Shown piece by piece: positions 11,801-21,760 of a stretch of DNA of 64,000 bases. A program made the translations under genes and the position numbers. Numbering within the stretch: the stretch's first letter is position 1; each line of letters starts with the position of its first letter. The notes below the pieces were generated by a model. It worked only from the letters and a program-made list of their open reading frames with translations, was not told where the DNA came from and searched no databases. This DNA comes from Enoplolaimus lenunculus (lineage: Eukaryota > Nematoda > Enoplea > Enoplida > Thoracostomopsidae): the NCBI GenBank assembly GCA_030248215.1, contig JASANG010002494.1, positions 56,634 to 120,633 on the forward strand. Direction: 5' to 3'.

Positions 11801-14230
11801 ATACAACGTTATACTTGGCTCAAGGTTATACTTAAGAATGCACTTTCAAAACTTAAGTATGCTTTAAAATTTCGATCTCAACTGTATTCGGTACTGAAGT
11901 CATTTATGCACTACAATTTGGGATAATTCACATTTATGGACTCTAATTAGAGTTTAGCTACGCTATCCGCTTACGGACTTTTATTACGGATACGGACTCC
12001 TATTAATTGGGACTCAAAAGGGAACCCCTCTTATTCGGGTCACTACAGTAGGCTCCCCGCCCCTATGGTTCTGCTAGCGAGGGGTGACGACCTACTGATA
12101 ATTGCCAAACAAGAACTCTCCTCAAAATCTTATTAATATTTAGCAACAGAAAGCCTTACACTTGTAAATATTAACCCCTCCAGTCCGTATTATATATATA
12201 AGGTTGACCCCCTACACCGGTATTAAAACTGCCAAAACGAATATAGAAACAATTTACCATGACTTACAAACTATGCTTCCAACTTTGAGATGGGGACTAA
12301 TGTTTTACTCGGTGAAAACGCAACACCCCTGAGTTAATAACCTGCGTGGCTCCCGCAGGCCTGTAGCCAAAGAGAGGGGGGCAGGACGCGCTCAGCCCCC
12401 CTGGGAATTTTTCAACCTTGCTTGTAAGTCATTGAAAACCCTTGTATGCCACTCGTGTACCTGCTGCGTTTCTGTACAGTCGGGCAGCTTTTTCAATACT
12501 GTAAGGATCGGATATATTCGTTGAAAACATATTACTGTACGCACTGTTCGCGTTGTAAATACATGACGCGTAATCTGATCTGAAATTAGTACAAACATGA
12601 CGCCAAATTACATTCGCAGCTGCGTGTACATCCGGAATTACAATTTACCGCCGAACAAGAACCGAAATTTGAAAAATATTGGCCGGAAACGGAACCGGAA
12701 AATCAAAAATACATGCCACCGAAAAATTCATTTTAATTTTGCTTTTTTCTGCAATATTATTGGTGAAATAATAACAACCCTAGTTGGAGATAGGTATTCG
12801 CTTTATCTGCTGTATTTTAGATGTTCATAATCCATGGAAGCTAAATCTACCTTCGGATGGTTCTATTTTACGAAACAGCACTTTGGCCTAAGCTAAACGG
12901 CTATTGAACTTATAGACTAGTCAGATTTGATTATTAACTCAGACGCAAATCCAAAGCAGTAGCCAGGATTTTTGCAAAAAGGTTACGTTCTTCTATAAAA
13001 ATTCCTGCGGGGCTTTTGATGTAACCAATCAAAAACGTTGCTTTTAATGTAACCAATCAAAAACGTTCTCAAAATGACCTTGGACAAAAATTACAACAAT
13101 GGTCGGCCAGTTAAAAACGAGCCCTGGCTACGCCATTGGACATTACCCGAACAATTTTTGGTCGTCACAATATCCCATCATCCGCAACGGGGATTGAGCC
13201 AATATAGCCGGAGTAGCGTATACACCATTCCCAACAGGAGCGCCAGAATGTCCACCAACAGGAGTGCTACCAAGAGTAGACGCGACTGGCATGTGTTGTG
13301 CACCAGGAGACACTTGTTGAATGTACGGATGACTGTGTCTGCCAGCAGGAGTGCTTGATGCAGCGGCGAATGCTGCTGTTGGATTGAGGCCAGGAGTCAA
13401 ATTTAAGCTGGCCTGAAAATAAAGTAAAAAATAAATGGTAAAGTTTGAAAATAAACAAACCGGAGTTACCGCGGTGCTTATATGGTGCCGCACAAAAATG
13501 TACTATTTTCGGTATCTTTCTGTAATTTTCGGGATTACATATATCCCTTGTATATCAACTCTTGTATACGTTACCGTAATTGTCGCATAATTTTAAAAAG
13601 CGAACCTTACCTATAATTACTTCAAAAACTTACCATCAAATCATTAACATAATTGACGTTCAGCACGGCATGCCCAGCGGGATTACCATGCCCCCCAGCG
13701 CCTGAATGAAGCGTCCCAGGAGTACTCGACGAAGCCAAGCCGTATAGTGGGGGTTCACTCACGAACCCAGCCGGAGAATGTCCCACCCCAACCGGTGGCT
13801 TTAATCCAGACGCCGCAGCTGCAACAGCGGCTAAAATTGCCGCAGAATACTCCTGCTGAGCAGGACTCTGCACTGTTGTTGCTCCTGTTACTCCTGGTGG
13901 TATCGAGCTACCAGGAGTGATGCCAGAAGCAACCGTCTGCATTCCTGGTGGGAGAGACAGTCGCGGAACGGTGTTGCCGTAAACACTCCTGGCGGCTTGA
14001 CGACTCGACCGCTCGACACTGCTCCTCGCCTGGAGTGTTTTGGCTAACTCTGATTGTGAGCTGCTGATATCGCAGCTGCCAGCAGGAGTATCAACAACGA
14101 CTGCGTCAATATTGCTGATACTCCCGGTAGTAGACAGCTTACGCCAGGAGTTAGTAGACTGCTTTTCATCAGAGGGCTTGGTACGTCCATCAGCCTGAAT
14201 CAGTCCTGTTCGTTGCTGTAGATAATGTTT

Positions 14231-14264
<34 letters not shown>

Positions 14265-14271
14265 AGTTGGA

Positions 14272-14302
<31 letters not shown>

Positions 14303-14864
14303 CTGCTGTTGTTGTTGTTCATTATCTGCAATCTGTTGTATAGTTGAGCTGTTCAGCATACCTTTAGATGACAATAGCGCAAGCAACTGTTCGCTGAAAC
14401 AAAACCCAAAATTAGCTGGGTCCCGGCGGACACAGGTCTGACCATACAGAGGAAAAATATCAAAAATCTCGTACAAAAATTCCAGCATTCATAATGGATT
14501 GATGTTCTTGACCGATTCCACCCTTTGCCTGACATTAAGAAACCTTTGCTCAAAAATAGTTTGGTACGTAAACTCTTTTCATAATTGTACAAAATTAAGG
14601 GTGAACAGTGATATGCTTGAACCTAAGAGCTAAAAAATCCCCAAGCTTTTGTATTAACGGGGGAGGGCGCATTGTCGCACCCCTCTACCCCTTAATTCAA
14701 GTTTACCTAACAACACTCGGCTGTGGATATTTTATAGGAGTGCTTGTTCTTTGTTGGTGTTGTTGCTGTTGCTGTTGTTGTTGTTGTTGTTGCTGCTGCT
14801 GCTGCTGCTGTTGTTGTTGCTGTTGTTTTTGTTGTTCTTGTTCTCCTTGCTGTTGTTGTTGTTC

Positions 14865-14896
<32 letters not shown>

Positions 14897-15024
14897 GCCC
14901 CTTCCGCGAACACTGAAGATCGTATGCCTGTTGTTGCGCTCGAAGCAGTTGCAGCTCAAGTTGTTGTTGCTGTTGTGCTCGTATTGCCCAAGACAATCGC
15001 AACGGCGAAGACTCTTGTCTTTTG

Positions 15025-15110
<86 letters not shown>

Positions 15111-18100
15111 CTGTTGTTGCTGTTGTTGCTGTTGAGCATTCAAATCGTTTTTGTTAGGCGACGGTGTCGTCGATGTATTGCTAGACATCGACGACAGCGA
15201 ACGACCTAACACGGCAACAACTTGAACAGTATTACTATTGTTACAATCATTACTGTTGCTGTTGTCGCCGATGCTAGCGATCGCCCGCTGAAATGTCGAC
15301 TGCTGCAACATCGGCGCCACAGTCGATGCTACAGAGCCGACACACAATCGACGACAGCTTACATCGGCGGCGGCGCCTTTAATGTCAACTGGCGATGCGC
15401 CACTCGCGACCGAAGCGGCGGCTTTGATCTCGACCGTCGATCCGCTGTTCGAGCCGTCGCCGACGACGGCAGCATCGACTTCAGGGATCGGCGGTTCGTG
15501 CTGTTGACCGGCGGCCGAAATTTTTCGCAATGGCTGATGGTGTCGATACGCGTGTGAAGCAGCTACTAACTCATGAACATCCGGATTCGATAACGGCGAC
15601 GATGTTGCTGAAAAACAAAACGTCGATGATAATGTGTTTTATAGACAAGAGTCTGCAACTGGGTATTCTAGAAGAGACTAAAACAGCGGCCTTATACGTT
15701 TGGCCCGTGTTACTTTAAGGGGCGTCCAGGTTTCTGGTGGGTCCATTTAAAGAGTAGGTTTAGATTCTAGATTACATTTTTGCTTAGGCTTAGGCTTACG
15801 CTTAGGCTTAGGAATACACTTAATCTACTGTTACGACCCTTAAAGTAACGTTTGCCATACTTTTTAACAATATTAACGCGTTGCGCTGCCACCATCCGGC
15901 GCAGTATGGCGTCATTTAGTGGCTTTCGACATCGTTCAAGCCGTCCGATGCCACCCGTACGGCATAAGGTGTCGACCGACACCGCAAACCAATTTGTGAA
16001 TAAAAATTTTTTTAGAATTGTCACAGAATCTGCGCTGACCACTGGCCAAAACGATCCTGTTTAGGCTTTGGAGGTTGGCTGTATATATACCTCGTACCCG
16101 TCTTCAGCTGTGTTATGTCGAAAACACTGCGACGCAAATTATGCATCTGAAGCTCATCACAGAGTACGACGTTCTATTGTTCCCTAACCAAATTAGCTTA
16201 CACCACCTAAAACACGCAACTTCCTCAACGGAAAATAATCCATACTCCGCCAATAGTATGACGGGATTCGGATATCACTGAATATTGCTACTCAAACCTG
16301 GTCACCGCCGGTGACTTTCACCACCCCAGCTCGCACTTACAGTATCTGCTATCGACCCCTGAATCTGATGAACTGTGTGTTTTCTTTTGCTGAACAATGA
16401 GTTCATTGAGACAATGGAGAACGCTGTCTGTAAAGTATAAACAAGCGTTTGGGAACAATTAATGTCAACATCCGATTTTTTTGGTGCTTAATAAAACAAG
16501 CTTCAGGATATCCTAAGCCCGTATTCTCAGATGTGTGTAGCACCAATCACCTGTTGATGATAGGTCTTGTAACTTTGGAACTGTGGGTATATGTGAACGT
16601 AAGTGTATGTAAAGCAAATGTTGCCGATGCCTGTGCACATTTACCGGTATAAGAAGTCGTTGCAATGACGGCGTGGTGTAGTGGTAGCACGCTTGGCTCG
16701 AGCGCAAGAGGGCCGAGGTTCGATTCCCGGCGTGGTCATTAACTGTGGGCAAAACTTCAAACAGGGGTCGTGCAGACCGTATAGTACCAACAGGAACCAA
16801 AACAAATGGTGAGGTTTGAAATTCGGTGGCTTTATTGTGCTCAATTTACTGTACGTCTGCGCTAATTTTGAAATCGGCAATTGCAGCAGTTCGTTCGTTT
16901 GAAAACCTATCACTAACTGGTGATAAGTGCTATATGCATTTGAGAATATGGACCCTAGAGACTAAGTCATCAGTATTTGGTGCTCAAATACTATATTCAA
17001 CTCTTCGGCAAAGTAATTCCTTGTGACTCAAAACGACCACGGTGCCAAAGAACGCATACAATTCTATAAGACGGCTGTCTTTCTGTGCTTTTATTGTTAG
17101 TATTCCGCTTAAACCGGTAACATTGACTGAATGCATTGTACGAACCTGATTTTACTTTGAGTTTACAAATTTGCCAATTATCTTAATAAAATTAGGTTTA
17201 CACTTTGGCTCGTCTTTGTCTGGTTTGTTTGCCATAAACTTGATGAAATGTTCGTATCTTCTATGATGTTCAATCGAATATACCCGTTCCGGCCCATGTA
17301 TAGAACAGGGCCGGAACAGTAGTATAAGCATATTCTTAAGCCTAAGCCTAAGCCTATACCTAAGTGTATGAATGAGCCTATTCCTGAGCCTAAGCCTACG
17401 CAAAAAAATTAGTCTAAAGCTTACACTGACTCTATTATAGCCAATCCGGAAAACGATCCGGCCCTGTTCTATACATGGACCCCCGTTCCCATATGCATAA
17501 TAACTATACACCAACCTGATGAACTGCAATCGGTTTTTGGACCAGCAACAGTATGCAAACTAGCAAACCCAAGGTGTCGATGTGGAGTGTCGCTGCCTCC
17601 AGACGCAACCACAATCCCAGAATCACCCAACGAATCGCTCCCAAGAGCGTTTCTTCTGTCACAAACAGAAGGCGACATCAACATATCCGCCGTTATAGCG
17701 TTCATATGTTGCTGTCGCCTGCCCTCAAATGCCAACAGACGTTGAGCCGCGAGCGCTCCAGCGTCTGTTAGCATTCGAGACGTTGAGTCGTGAGCCGGCG
17801 CGACGTACGACAACGCTAGCGACTCATTACAGCGAGTATCGCCAGCATTGCGTAATGTTGCCGCAGCAGCGGTAGCGTTCAGCAACGATTCGTCGCCGAC
17901 GTTGCTGGAGCCGTTGAATGACAACAACTCATCAGCGAAGAGTAGCTGTCGTTCAGACGGTGACCATAACGAAACGTCGCCGGCGTAACCGCTACCGGTC
18001 ACTGATCGGTGACGTCCGGCGGAGTTCACAGACGCTGTCGCTGCAAGTAGTTCTTGCGACGCTGCAGCGGACAATGAAAAATGTCGCGCTGGTCGGCAAG

Positions 18101-18338
18101 CAATGCCATGAGCGTTGGTTAAAGGGGTTAATCCGAGTCCGCTCGGAAGTGGTGTAGTGTGAGGCGGGGTCGACTCAGAAGACGGCAACTGTAATCCGCT
18201 ACTGTCCCTGCCATTTCCGAAGCCTGTTCCGATTGAGCTGACAGTGGTGGTGGTGCTGGTTGTTGTAAGCTCATCGAAAACATCGTTGTAGCTTTTGGCG
18301 ACTCCGGACGGCGACGAAAACGAGTCAGTCTGAAATAT
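2877..18338 (-). CDS. CPEB1: CPEB1-class cytoplasmic polyadenylation element-binding protein with polyQ N-terminus
   Basis: Binds the U-rich CPE in mRNA 3'UTRs and controls cytoplasmic polyadenylation and translation (family knowledge). Exons in transcript order: 18338-17516, 15607-14707, 14393-13634, 13412-13147, 12498-12461, 10844-10731, 9095-8988, 7950-7814, 7170-7071, 6577-6479, 4927-4833, 4277-4161, 3263-2877. All phases join, giving 1314 aa without the first exon; vertebrate CPEB1 is near 560. Residues 1-929 are low complexity with three Q tracts. RRM1 (about 950-1049) has [11 protein letters not shown] and GYVYMIF; RRM2 (about 1075-1147) has TVFVGALHG and SGRVTFNN. A Cys-rich ZZ finger (CSMC, FCRE, FCRNCW) follows, then HKPLMRN. 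The sequence ATCTWSG before RRM1 and IIPWV between the RRMs are CPEB1-type, not CPEB2-4. No LD(S/T)R Aurora-kinase site is visible. The true start lies upstream. Identity is very secure; the N-terminal exons rest on open frame and phase. Confidence 0.93.
3655..4110. repeat. Degenerate tandem array in the last CPEB1 intron
   Basis: About ten copies of a 38-40-bp A/T-rich unit, recognisable by CTTCAACGGATTTTCTTAAA and TTTTAAAAACTTCATTTCTT. Some copies form a roughly 120-bp higher-order unit. Confidence 0.85.
5021..5909. mobile_element. MITE, family A, with 0.8-kb hexamer minisatellite, in a CPEB1 intron
   Basis: Left end TCAATGTAAAGAACACGGGC and right end GCCCCTGATCTTTACATGGG are inverted. The interior is CCTAAG hexamers broken by a GAATGAGCATATTCC spacer, giving a higher-order period of roughly 100 bp repeated about eight times. 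Flanks GCGTAACC and ACGTAACC match at 7 of 8 bases. Confidence 0.85.
6270..6447. mobile_element. CPEB1: MITE, family B, in a CPEB1 intron
   Basis: Left end GGGCCAATGTTACTTTTAGG; the right end GGCCCTCAGAGTAACAT has lost its last bases. Flanks AAGTAATT and AAGTAATG are an 8-bp duplication with one change. It lies 31 bp beyond the donor of exon 6577-6479. Confidence 0.75.
7315..7812. repeat. (AAAC)n microsatellite, about 0.5 kb, in a CPEB1 intron
   Basis: Nearly continuous AAAC tetranucleotides with GAAC, ATAC and CAAC variants. On the minus strand the array begins within four bases of the donor of exon 7950-7814. Long minus-strand frames full of VCLF are artefacts of the repeat. Confidence 0.96.
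8017..8226. mobile_element. MITE, family A, in a CPEB1 intron
   Basis: GGGCCAATGTAAAAAAGAAC at the left; GCCCCTGATCTTTAAATGG at the right. The interior has CCTAAG hexamers and ATTAGTC-TTAAGCTTAAGC. It abuts a family C element directly at its right end. Confidence 0.75.
8227..8379. mobile_element. Family C element, short copy in a CPEB1 intron
   Basis: GC-rich GGACGGCGCCATGCGGTGCC at the left and AAAGTATAGCGCAACCC at the right. The left TIR is missing where it abuts the family A element. Confidence 0.6.
9781..10617. mobile_element. Family C element (GGGTTGCGCTATACTT ends) enclosing a 39-bp minisatellite, in a CPEB1 intron
   Basis: Left end GGGTTGCGCTATACTTGCCG, then a GC-rich subterminal block. 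The interior is the 39-mer array; a GC-rich block of inverse character follows (GCGACGCATAGCGGCG) and the right end is AAAGTATACAAGCG. The element has no coding capacity. Confidence 0.78.
9840..10552. repeat. 39-bp tandem array, about 18 copies
   Basis: Unit: GTTAAAAATTCCATCCAATA then GATTTTGCGTATATTTTTT. Copies differ mainly at GCGTAT versus GCATAT. 39 is divisible by three and the unit lacks stops in several frames, so long spurious open frames appear on both strands; none is a gene. Confidence 0.96.
10899..11070. mobile_element. MITE, family F (GGCCCGTAGCC ends)
   Basis: GGCCCGTAGCC at the left, GGCTACAGGCCTG at the right. The interior contains TTTTCAACCTTGCTTGTAAG and GTCATTGAAAA. Further copies at 12346, 20486 and 23558. 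Confidence 0.72.
11613..12050. mobile_element. Mariner/Tc1-like MITE with TA target site
   Basis: TACTGTAGTGATCCGAATAA at the left and TTATTCGGGTCACTACAGTA at the right are near-perfect inverted repeats beginning with TA, as expected for Tc1/mariner insertions. The inner halves contain TCCGCTTACGGACT words. A second copy is at 21761. Confidence 0.8.
12346..12458. mobile_element. Truncated family F MITE abutting the CPEB1 microexon
   Basis: GCAGGCCTGTAGCC left end and CAACCTTGCTTGTAAGTCAT interior. The right end is missing, and similarity stops within a few bases of the microexon donor at 12460. Confidence 0.65.
12461..12498 (-). CDS. CPEB1: CPEB1 38-bp microexon
   Basis: One of the CPEB1 exons, listed separately because a gene finder will probably miss it. 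Acceptor TTACAG|T and donor GCAG|GTACAC enclose 38 bases that encode [12 protein letters not shown]. Split codons on both sides join exon 13147 (GG|T) to exon 10844 (G|CT). The product matches the vertebrate CPEB1 segment of the form SIEREARLHRQAAA that precedes ATCTWSG. That match shows the microexon is real. A dispersed repeat lies directly against its donor side. Confidence 0.85.
14229..14320 (-). repeat. CPEB1: CPEB1 polyglutamine tract 3 (Q with H and L)
   Basis: This is the third Q-rich segment, in exon 14393-13634, just after the helix-like stretch [14 protein letters not shown]. Two Q runs are joined by a short H/Q/L-rich linker and followed by KHYLQQR. It is mostly CAA with some CAG on the coding strand. 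Confidence 0.92.
14754..14898 (-). repeat. CPEB1: CPEB1 polyglutamine tract 2 (CAA/CAG, with E, G and K interruptions)
   Basis: This is the second Q-rich segment of the same exon. Runs of about 5 to 23 Q are separated by single Glu, Gly or Lys residues. Part of it is a (CAG)n run, visible on the plus strand as repeated ctg at about 14790-14810. The exon ends 47 bases later at the AG|GTAAAC donor. Confidence 0.92.
15022..15134 (-). repeat. CPEB1: CPEB1 polyglutamine tract 1 (nearly pure CAA)
   Basis: On the coding strand this is a run of CAA codons, about 28 uninterrupted, with a shorter Q run before it separated by one lysine. It is flanked by NDLNA on the N-terminal side and HKRQE on the C-terminal side. 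It lies inside exon 15607-14707 and keeps frame. Such a pure trinucleotide run is expected to vary in length between individuals. Confidence 0.93.
15702..15856. mobile_element. MITE, family B, upstream of the CPEB1 polyQ exon
   Basis: Inverted ends GGCCCGTGTTACTTTAAGGG and CCCTTAAAGTAACGTTTGCC surround a short TTAGGC array. Flanks ATACGTTT and ATACTTTT match at 7 of 8 bases. Confidence 0.75.
16512..16955. mobile_element. Palindromic family G repeat with inserted tRNA-like element
   Basis: Left arm ATTCTCAGATGTGTGTAGCA and right arm TATGCATTTGAGAATATGG are inverted, each followed by the CCTATCAC-CAGTTGATGATAGG hairpin word. About 215 extra bases (16579-16795) sit between two GGAAC copies and are absent from the other family members. 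Confidence 0.7.
16667..16738 (+). tRNA. tRNA-like sequence (anticodon position CGA), probably a SINE head or pseudogene
   Basis: An A box (TGGTGTAGTGG) and a perfect B box (GGTTCGATTCC) are correctly spaced. The acceptor stem pairs at 6 of 7 positions, the anticodon stem at 4 of 5, the T stem at only 3 of 5. The anticodon loop CTCGAGC would read CGA (serine), but the long variable arm of serine tRNAs is absent. This is better read as a pol III retroposon head than a working tRNA. Confidence 0.45.
17291..17481. mobile_element. MITE, family A', perfect 8-bp TSD, just past a CPEB1 donor
   Basis: GGCCCATGTATAGAACAGGG and CCCTGTTCTATACATGGACC ends. Both flanks are CCCGTTCC (17283-17290, 17482-17489). 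The right end is 34 bp downstream, in transcript sense, of the donor of exon 18338-17516. Confidence 0.88.
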
Positions 18339-19227
18339 CTGCAACACCAGTGTAATTAATAATGTTTTCAGTGATATCGTATGTAAATATAGCTCTTGTA
18401 CACTTCACCCACATTTAAAGTCAAGGTTTAGACCTACACTCAAGCTTAAGGTAAGACAAAGGTTTAGGTAATGGCCACTAGCAGACCCGAGGGGGGAGGC
18501 GGCGTACGCCCCCCATCGGAAATTTTTTGCGTTAAAATGGTAAGGTCTCTCTACCTTACAATTTATCACCTCAGAAAATTGTTTTGTATAAACACATTTT
18601 TTCTCGCAGAATTTTTTGTGATAAAATTAGTAAGATCCCTACCTTACAATTTTTGCGTTTCATAACATTTGCAAGTCTGCCGCCCGCACCCGTCAAAAAT
18701 TTTTGGATCCGCCTCTGCTAACAGCTATGGTTTGCTCTATACGGTATGACATGTGAGTAATGCGCGTGTGACACCGCACCGTGACGCATGGTGACGGACA
18801 GTGCCGTACGGGTGACGGACAGCGACGGACGTCAACAAAAGTATAACACTACCATTGGAGTCAGTACAGTAGCCTAGCCTAGTCGTAAACCTAAGCTTAT
18901 GTTTAAACCTAAGTATAAACGTGGGTTGGGTGTCCAAAAGCTCTCACGGATCAAGGATGACCTGTTAAAAAGTCCAGGAGTAAAAAACTCAAATAACGTG
19001 AGAGGGGAATGCAGATACTTGTTTTGAACTGAACGGTTGAAATTATTTCACAGGTATTAGAAAGCCATATCCCCAAGTCAACTTCTGACCGTAAACACAG
19101 TCTTAAACCTGAACGCTTAAACCTCACCGCAACGATAAGTAATACCCTTAAACTAAGCCCAAGCTTAAGCATAAAGAAATTGGCACAAACCCCAAACCTA
19201 CTCAAAATACTGCCCGGTTTGAAAACA

Positions 19228-19425
19228 GGGCCCATATTGTCAAATGCATATAGCACCTATCATCAGTTAGTAATAGGTTTTTAAACTAACGAACTGTAGC
19301 AATCGTAGATTTCAAAATTTGCACAGAAGTAGAGTAAATCGAATGCAATAAATGTGCGTAATCTCAAATCTCATCATTCGCTGGTTCCAAAGTTACGCGA
19401 CCTATCACCAACTGGTAAAACAATG
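19228..19425. repeat. Family G palindromic repeat copy
   Basis: TTGTCAAATGCATATAGCAC at the left and CTATCACCAACTGGTAAAAC at the right keep the characteristic hairpin words. Confidence 0.6.
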
Positions 19426-19431
19426 CTACAC

Positions 19432-19640
19432 ACTGCAAAAAATGGTGAGTCAAATTGACTCCCTCTGAAATAGGCTCTACGAAACTACACAAATTGAGTC
19501 AAATTATACTCCGCCAGAGTCAAATTCGACTCACTTATTCGCACGTTTGACTCTGGCAGAGTCGAATTTGACTCAGTTTGTGTAGTTCAGTGGAGCCTAT
19601 TTCGGAGAGAGTCAGTTTGACTCACCATTTTTTGCCGTGC
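19432..19640. repeat. Fold-back repeat built on GAGTCAAATTTGACTC
   Basis: Left arm GCAAAAAATGGTGAGTCAAA and right arm GACTCACCATTTTTTGC are exact inverses at the tips; both arms continue through ACTACACAAATTGAGTCAAA-type words. A shorter relative is at 23750-23875. Confidence 0.82.
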
Positions 19641-20207
19641 ACACATTTGAGAACACAGACTCAAGACGCCCCAACCTAAATGCAACCCCATAATTTCAAA
19701 CGTTGCCCAACAAAGATAGAAGTTTGGCGACCGTTGACCGCTCCACCGCTTATTTGCCCTATGGGCCAGATTTCCTAGCCGACCATTGCGGCCTCACGGG
19801 CAAAAACCGTGTCCCCCACCTGTCCCAGGTAAATACATAACTATGAAAAAAATAGCACCAATTCGGACGATTTCTATTCGTTTGCGCGACTTTTACGTTT
19901 ATTCAGTAGACTGAATTTCGCAAACGTCTTCGATGAACGAAGGAAATTTTAGAAATTGAGTTTGTTGAAAAAAATACTGCCAGCTTATATATTTTAGCTG
20001 AAAATTTTAAAAGTGACCGAAATTCCACTTCCGACTTTAGTCCCAAGATTGCCACATACGAGGTGGCCTGTCCCGAATGTGGATGGCCAGTTTCGCAACA
20101 CCCCATCCCGCGACGTGGACCTCAACGCTGCGACTTTTATCCCTGGGTCCAATGATTAAATTATGACCGAAAATTAAACCAATCAGCTTCTAGCCGTTTA
20201 ACGCTAC

Positions 20208-20441
20208 GGCCAATGTAAAGAACAGGGGCGGAACAGTATTATAAACATATTCCTAAGCCTACGTCTAAGCCGAAGCTTAAGCCTAAAGCGTACGAATGAG
20301 CATATTCCTAAGCCTAAGCGTAAGCCTAAGCCTAAGCGTAGCGCCTAAGCCTAAGCCAGGCAAACAAATTAGTTTAAACCTTAAGCTTACTCTATTCTAG
20401 TCTCACAGAAAAACGTCCCGCCCCTGATCTTTACATGGGCC
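20208..20441. mobile_element. MITE, family A
   Basis: Ends GGCCAATGTAAAGAACAGGG and CGCCCCTGATCTTTACATGG enclose a hexamer array. Target duplication AACGCTAC / AACACTAC (7 of 8). Confidence 0.82.
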
Positions 20442-20485
20442 AACACTACTATGACACAATTGTGCCAATCAGTGGCTTCTGATCA

Positions 20486-20648
20486 TGCCCGTAGCCAGCT
20501 CACCTTGCTAGGACTAAAAATTTTCACGACAGGCATTCAAGGGTTTTTAATAACTTACAAGCAAAGTTTAAAATTTACTAGGAGGGCCAAAATTGTTCCA
20601 AGGGGGGGTGGGTCTGAGTCCCCCTGCCCCCTTTCGCTACAGACCCCC
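20486..20648. mobile_element. Family F MITE, inverted
   Basis: GCCCGTAGCCAGCTCACCTT at the left, then AATAACTTACAAGCAAAG, the inverse of the family interior, and CTTTCGCTACAGACCC at the right. Confidence 0.68.
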
Positions 20649-20762
20649 GCTTCTGATTTAATAAACCGACCGATTTTAGAAAGACAAAATGATTTTAGTC
20701 AAAAACTCCAAAGTTCGACTTAAGTCATGCCAATGAAATTATTGTCAACACAAATGATTTAC

Positions 20763-20813
20763 CTGATCCAAACGAGAGTACATGAAAATGTTAAATGCCG
20801 TATGCGTTGTTAA
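20763..20813 (-). CDS. CPEB1: Candidate first coding exon of CPEB1
   Basis: The first assured CPEB1 exon (18338) begins behind a splice acceptor in phase 0 and has no start codon. On the minus strand an open stretch ending in LDQ runs to a donor (CAG|GTAAAT) at 20763 in phase 0. It contains an in-frame ATG at 20783 (MYSRLDQ), or starts after an acceptor at 20813 (reading TTHTAFNIF). The NIF stretch faintly recalls the NIFRRIN segment near the start of vertebrate CPEB1. The exon is short and the intron contains several repeats, so this is a proposal only; another upstream exon could serve instead. Confidence 0.33.
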
Positions 20814-20902
20814 CTGTAAAACACGTGCAAATAGTAACGTAAAATATGTGCTAAATAGAATAATTATTAAGATTATATAGTAAGCTGGTGTACCCAAACG
20901 AC

Positions 20903-21376
20903 GGTCCATGTATATAGAACAGGGCCGGACCAGTAGTATAAGCATATTCCTAAGCCTAAGCCTTAGCGTATGGATGAGCATATTCCTAAGCCTAAGGCTA
21001 AGCCTAAGACTAAGCGTAAGAATGAGCATATTCCGAAGCCTACGCCTAAGACTAAGCGTAAGAATGAGCATATTCCGAAGCCTGCGCTTAAGCGTATGGA
21101 TGAGCATATTCCGAAGCCTACGCCTAAGCATATGGATGAGCATATCCTATGCCTAAGCCTAAGCGTATGGATGAGCATATCCTAAGCCTAAGCGTATGGA
21201 TGAGCATATCCTAAGCCTACGCCTAAGCGTATGGATGAGAATATTCCGAAGCCTACGCCTAAGCGTATGGATGAGCGTATTCCTAAGCCTAAGCAAAATA
21301 AAATTAGTCTAAAGGTTAAACTGACTCTATTATAGCCCCTCCATAAAATGATCCGGCCCTGTTCTATACATGGGCC
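20903..21376. mobile_element. MITE, family A', with expanded hexamer interior
   Basis: GGTCCATGTATATAGAACAG and CCTGTTCTATACATGGGCC ends. The interior has about nine GGATGAGCATAT-CCTAAGCCTA-type units. Flanks CAAACGAC and CAAAACAC match at 6 of 8 bases. Confidence 0.8.
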
Positions 21377-21760
21377 CAAAACACTATAGGGCATGATCGA
21401 TAGAGGCGTAAGTTTACAACATTGTGAAACAGGACTTAAGACAAATTGCGACGAAACCACTACGAAATGTATGAATTATACGCTCGTAATAACAATGATT
21501 TTGTACAGACAAGAATGTTTTAATTCACTGATCACCAATCTCAAACAACCTCGTTTTATAACTGTAATATGGCAGTCGACCCGAAACCTTGTACGCTAAG
21601 CGGGTCAGTATTTGAACAGCTCAAATTTCTAATGAAGCAATTTTGATGCGCAAAGTGTAAATGACTTGACGGGAACAGCCCTAAATTGAAGTTGATAAAT
21701 TTCAAGATAAATGAACGCGTTTTCTTTGTGTTTTAAAATTCAGTGTCAATAGTTTTAGAA

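Noticed and set aside
14608-15209. Plus-strand poly-Cys, poly-Val and poly-Leu frames
   Set aside because: Antisense and shifted frames of the CPEB1 polyQ exon.
2877-18338. Assignment to the Orb2/CPEB2-4 class because of the Q tracts
   Set aside because: The RRM and zinc-finger sequences ([30 protein letters not shown]) and ATCTWSG are CPEB1-type.
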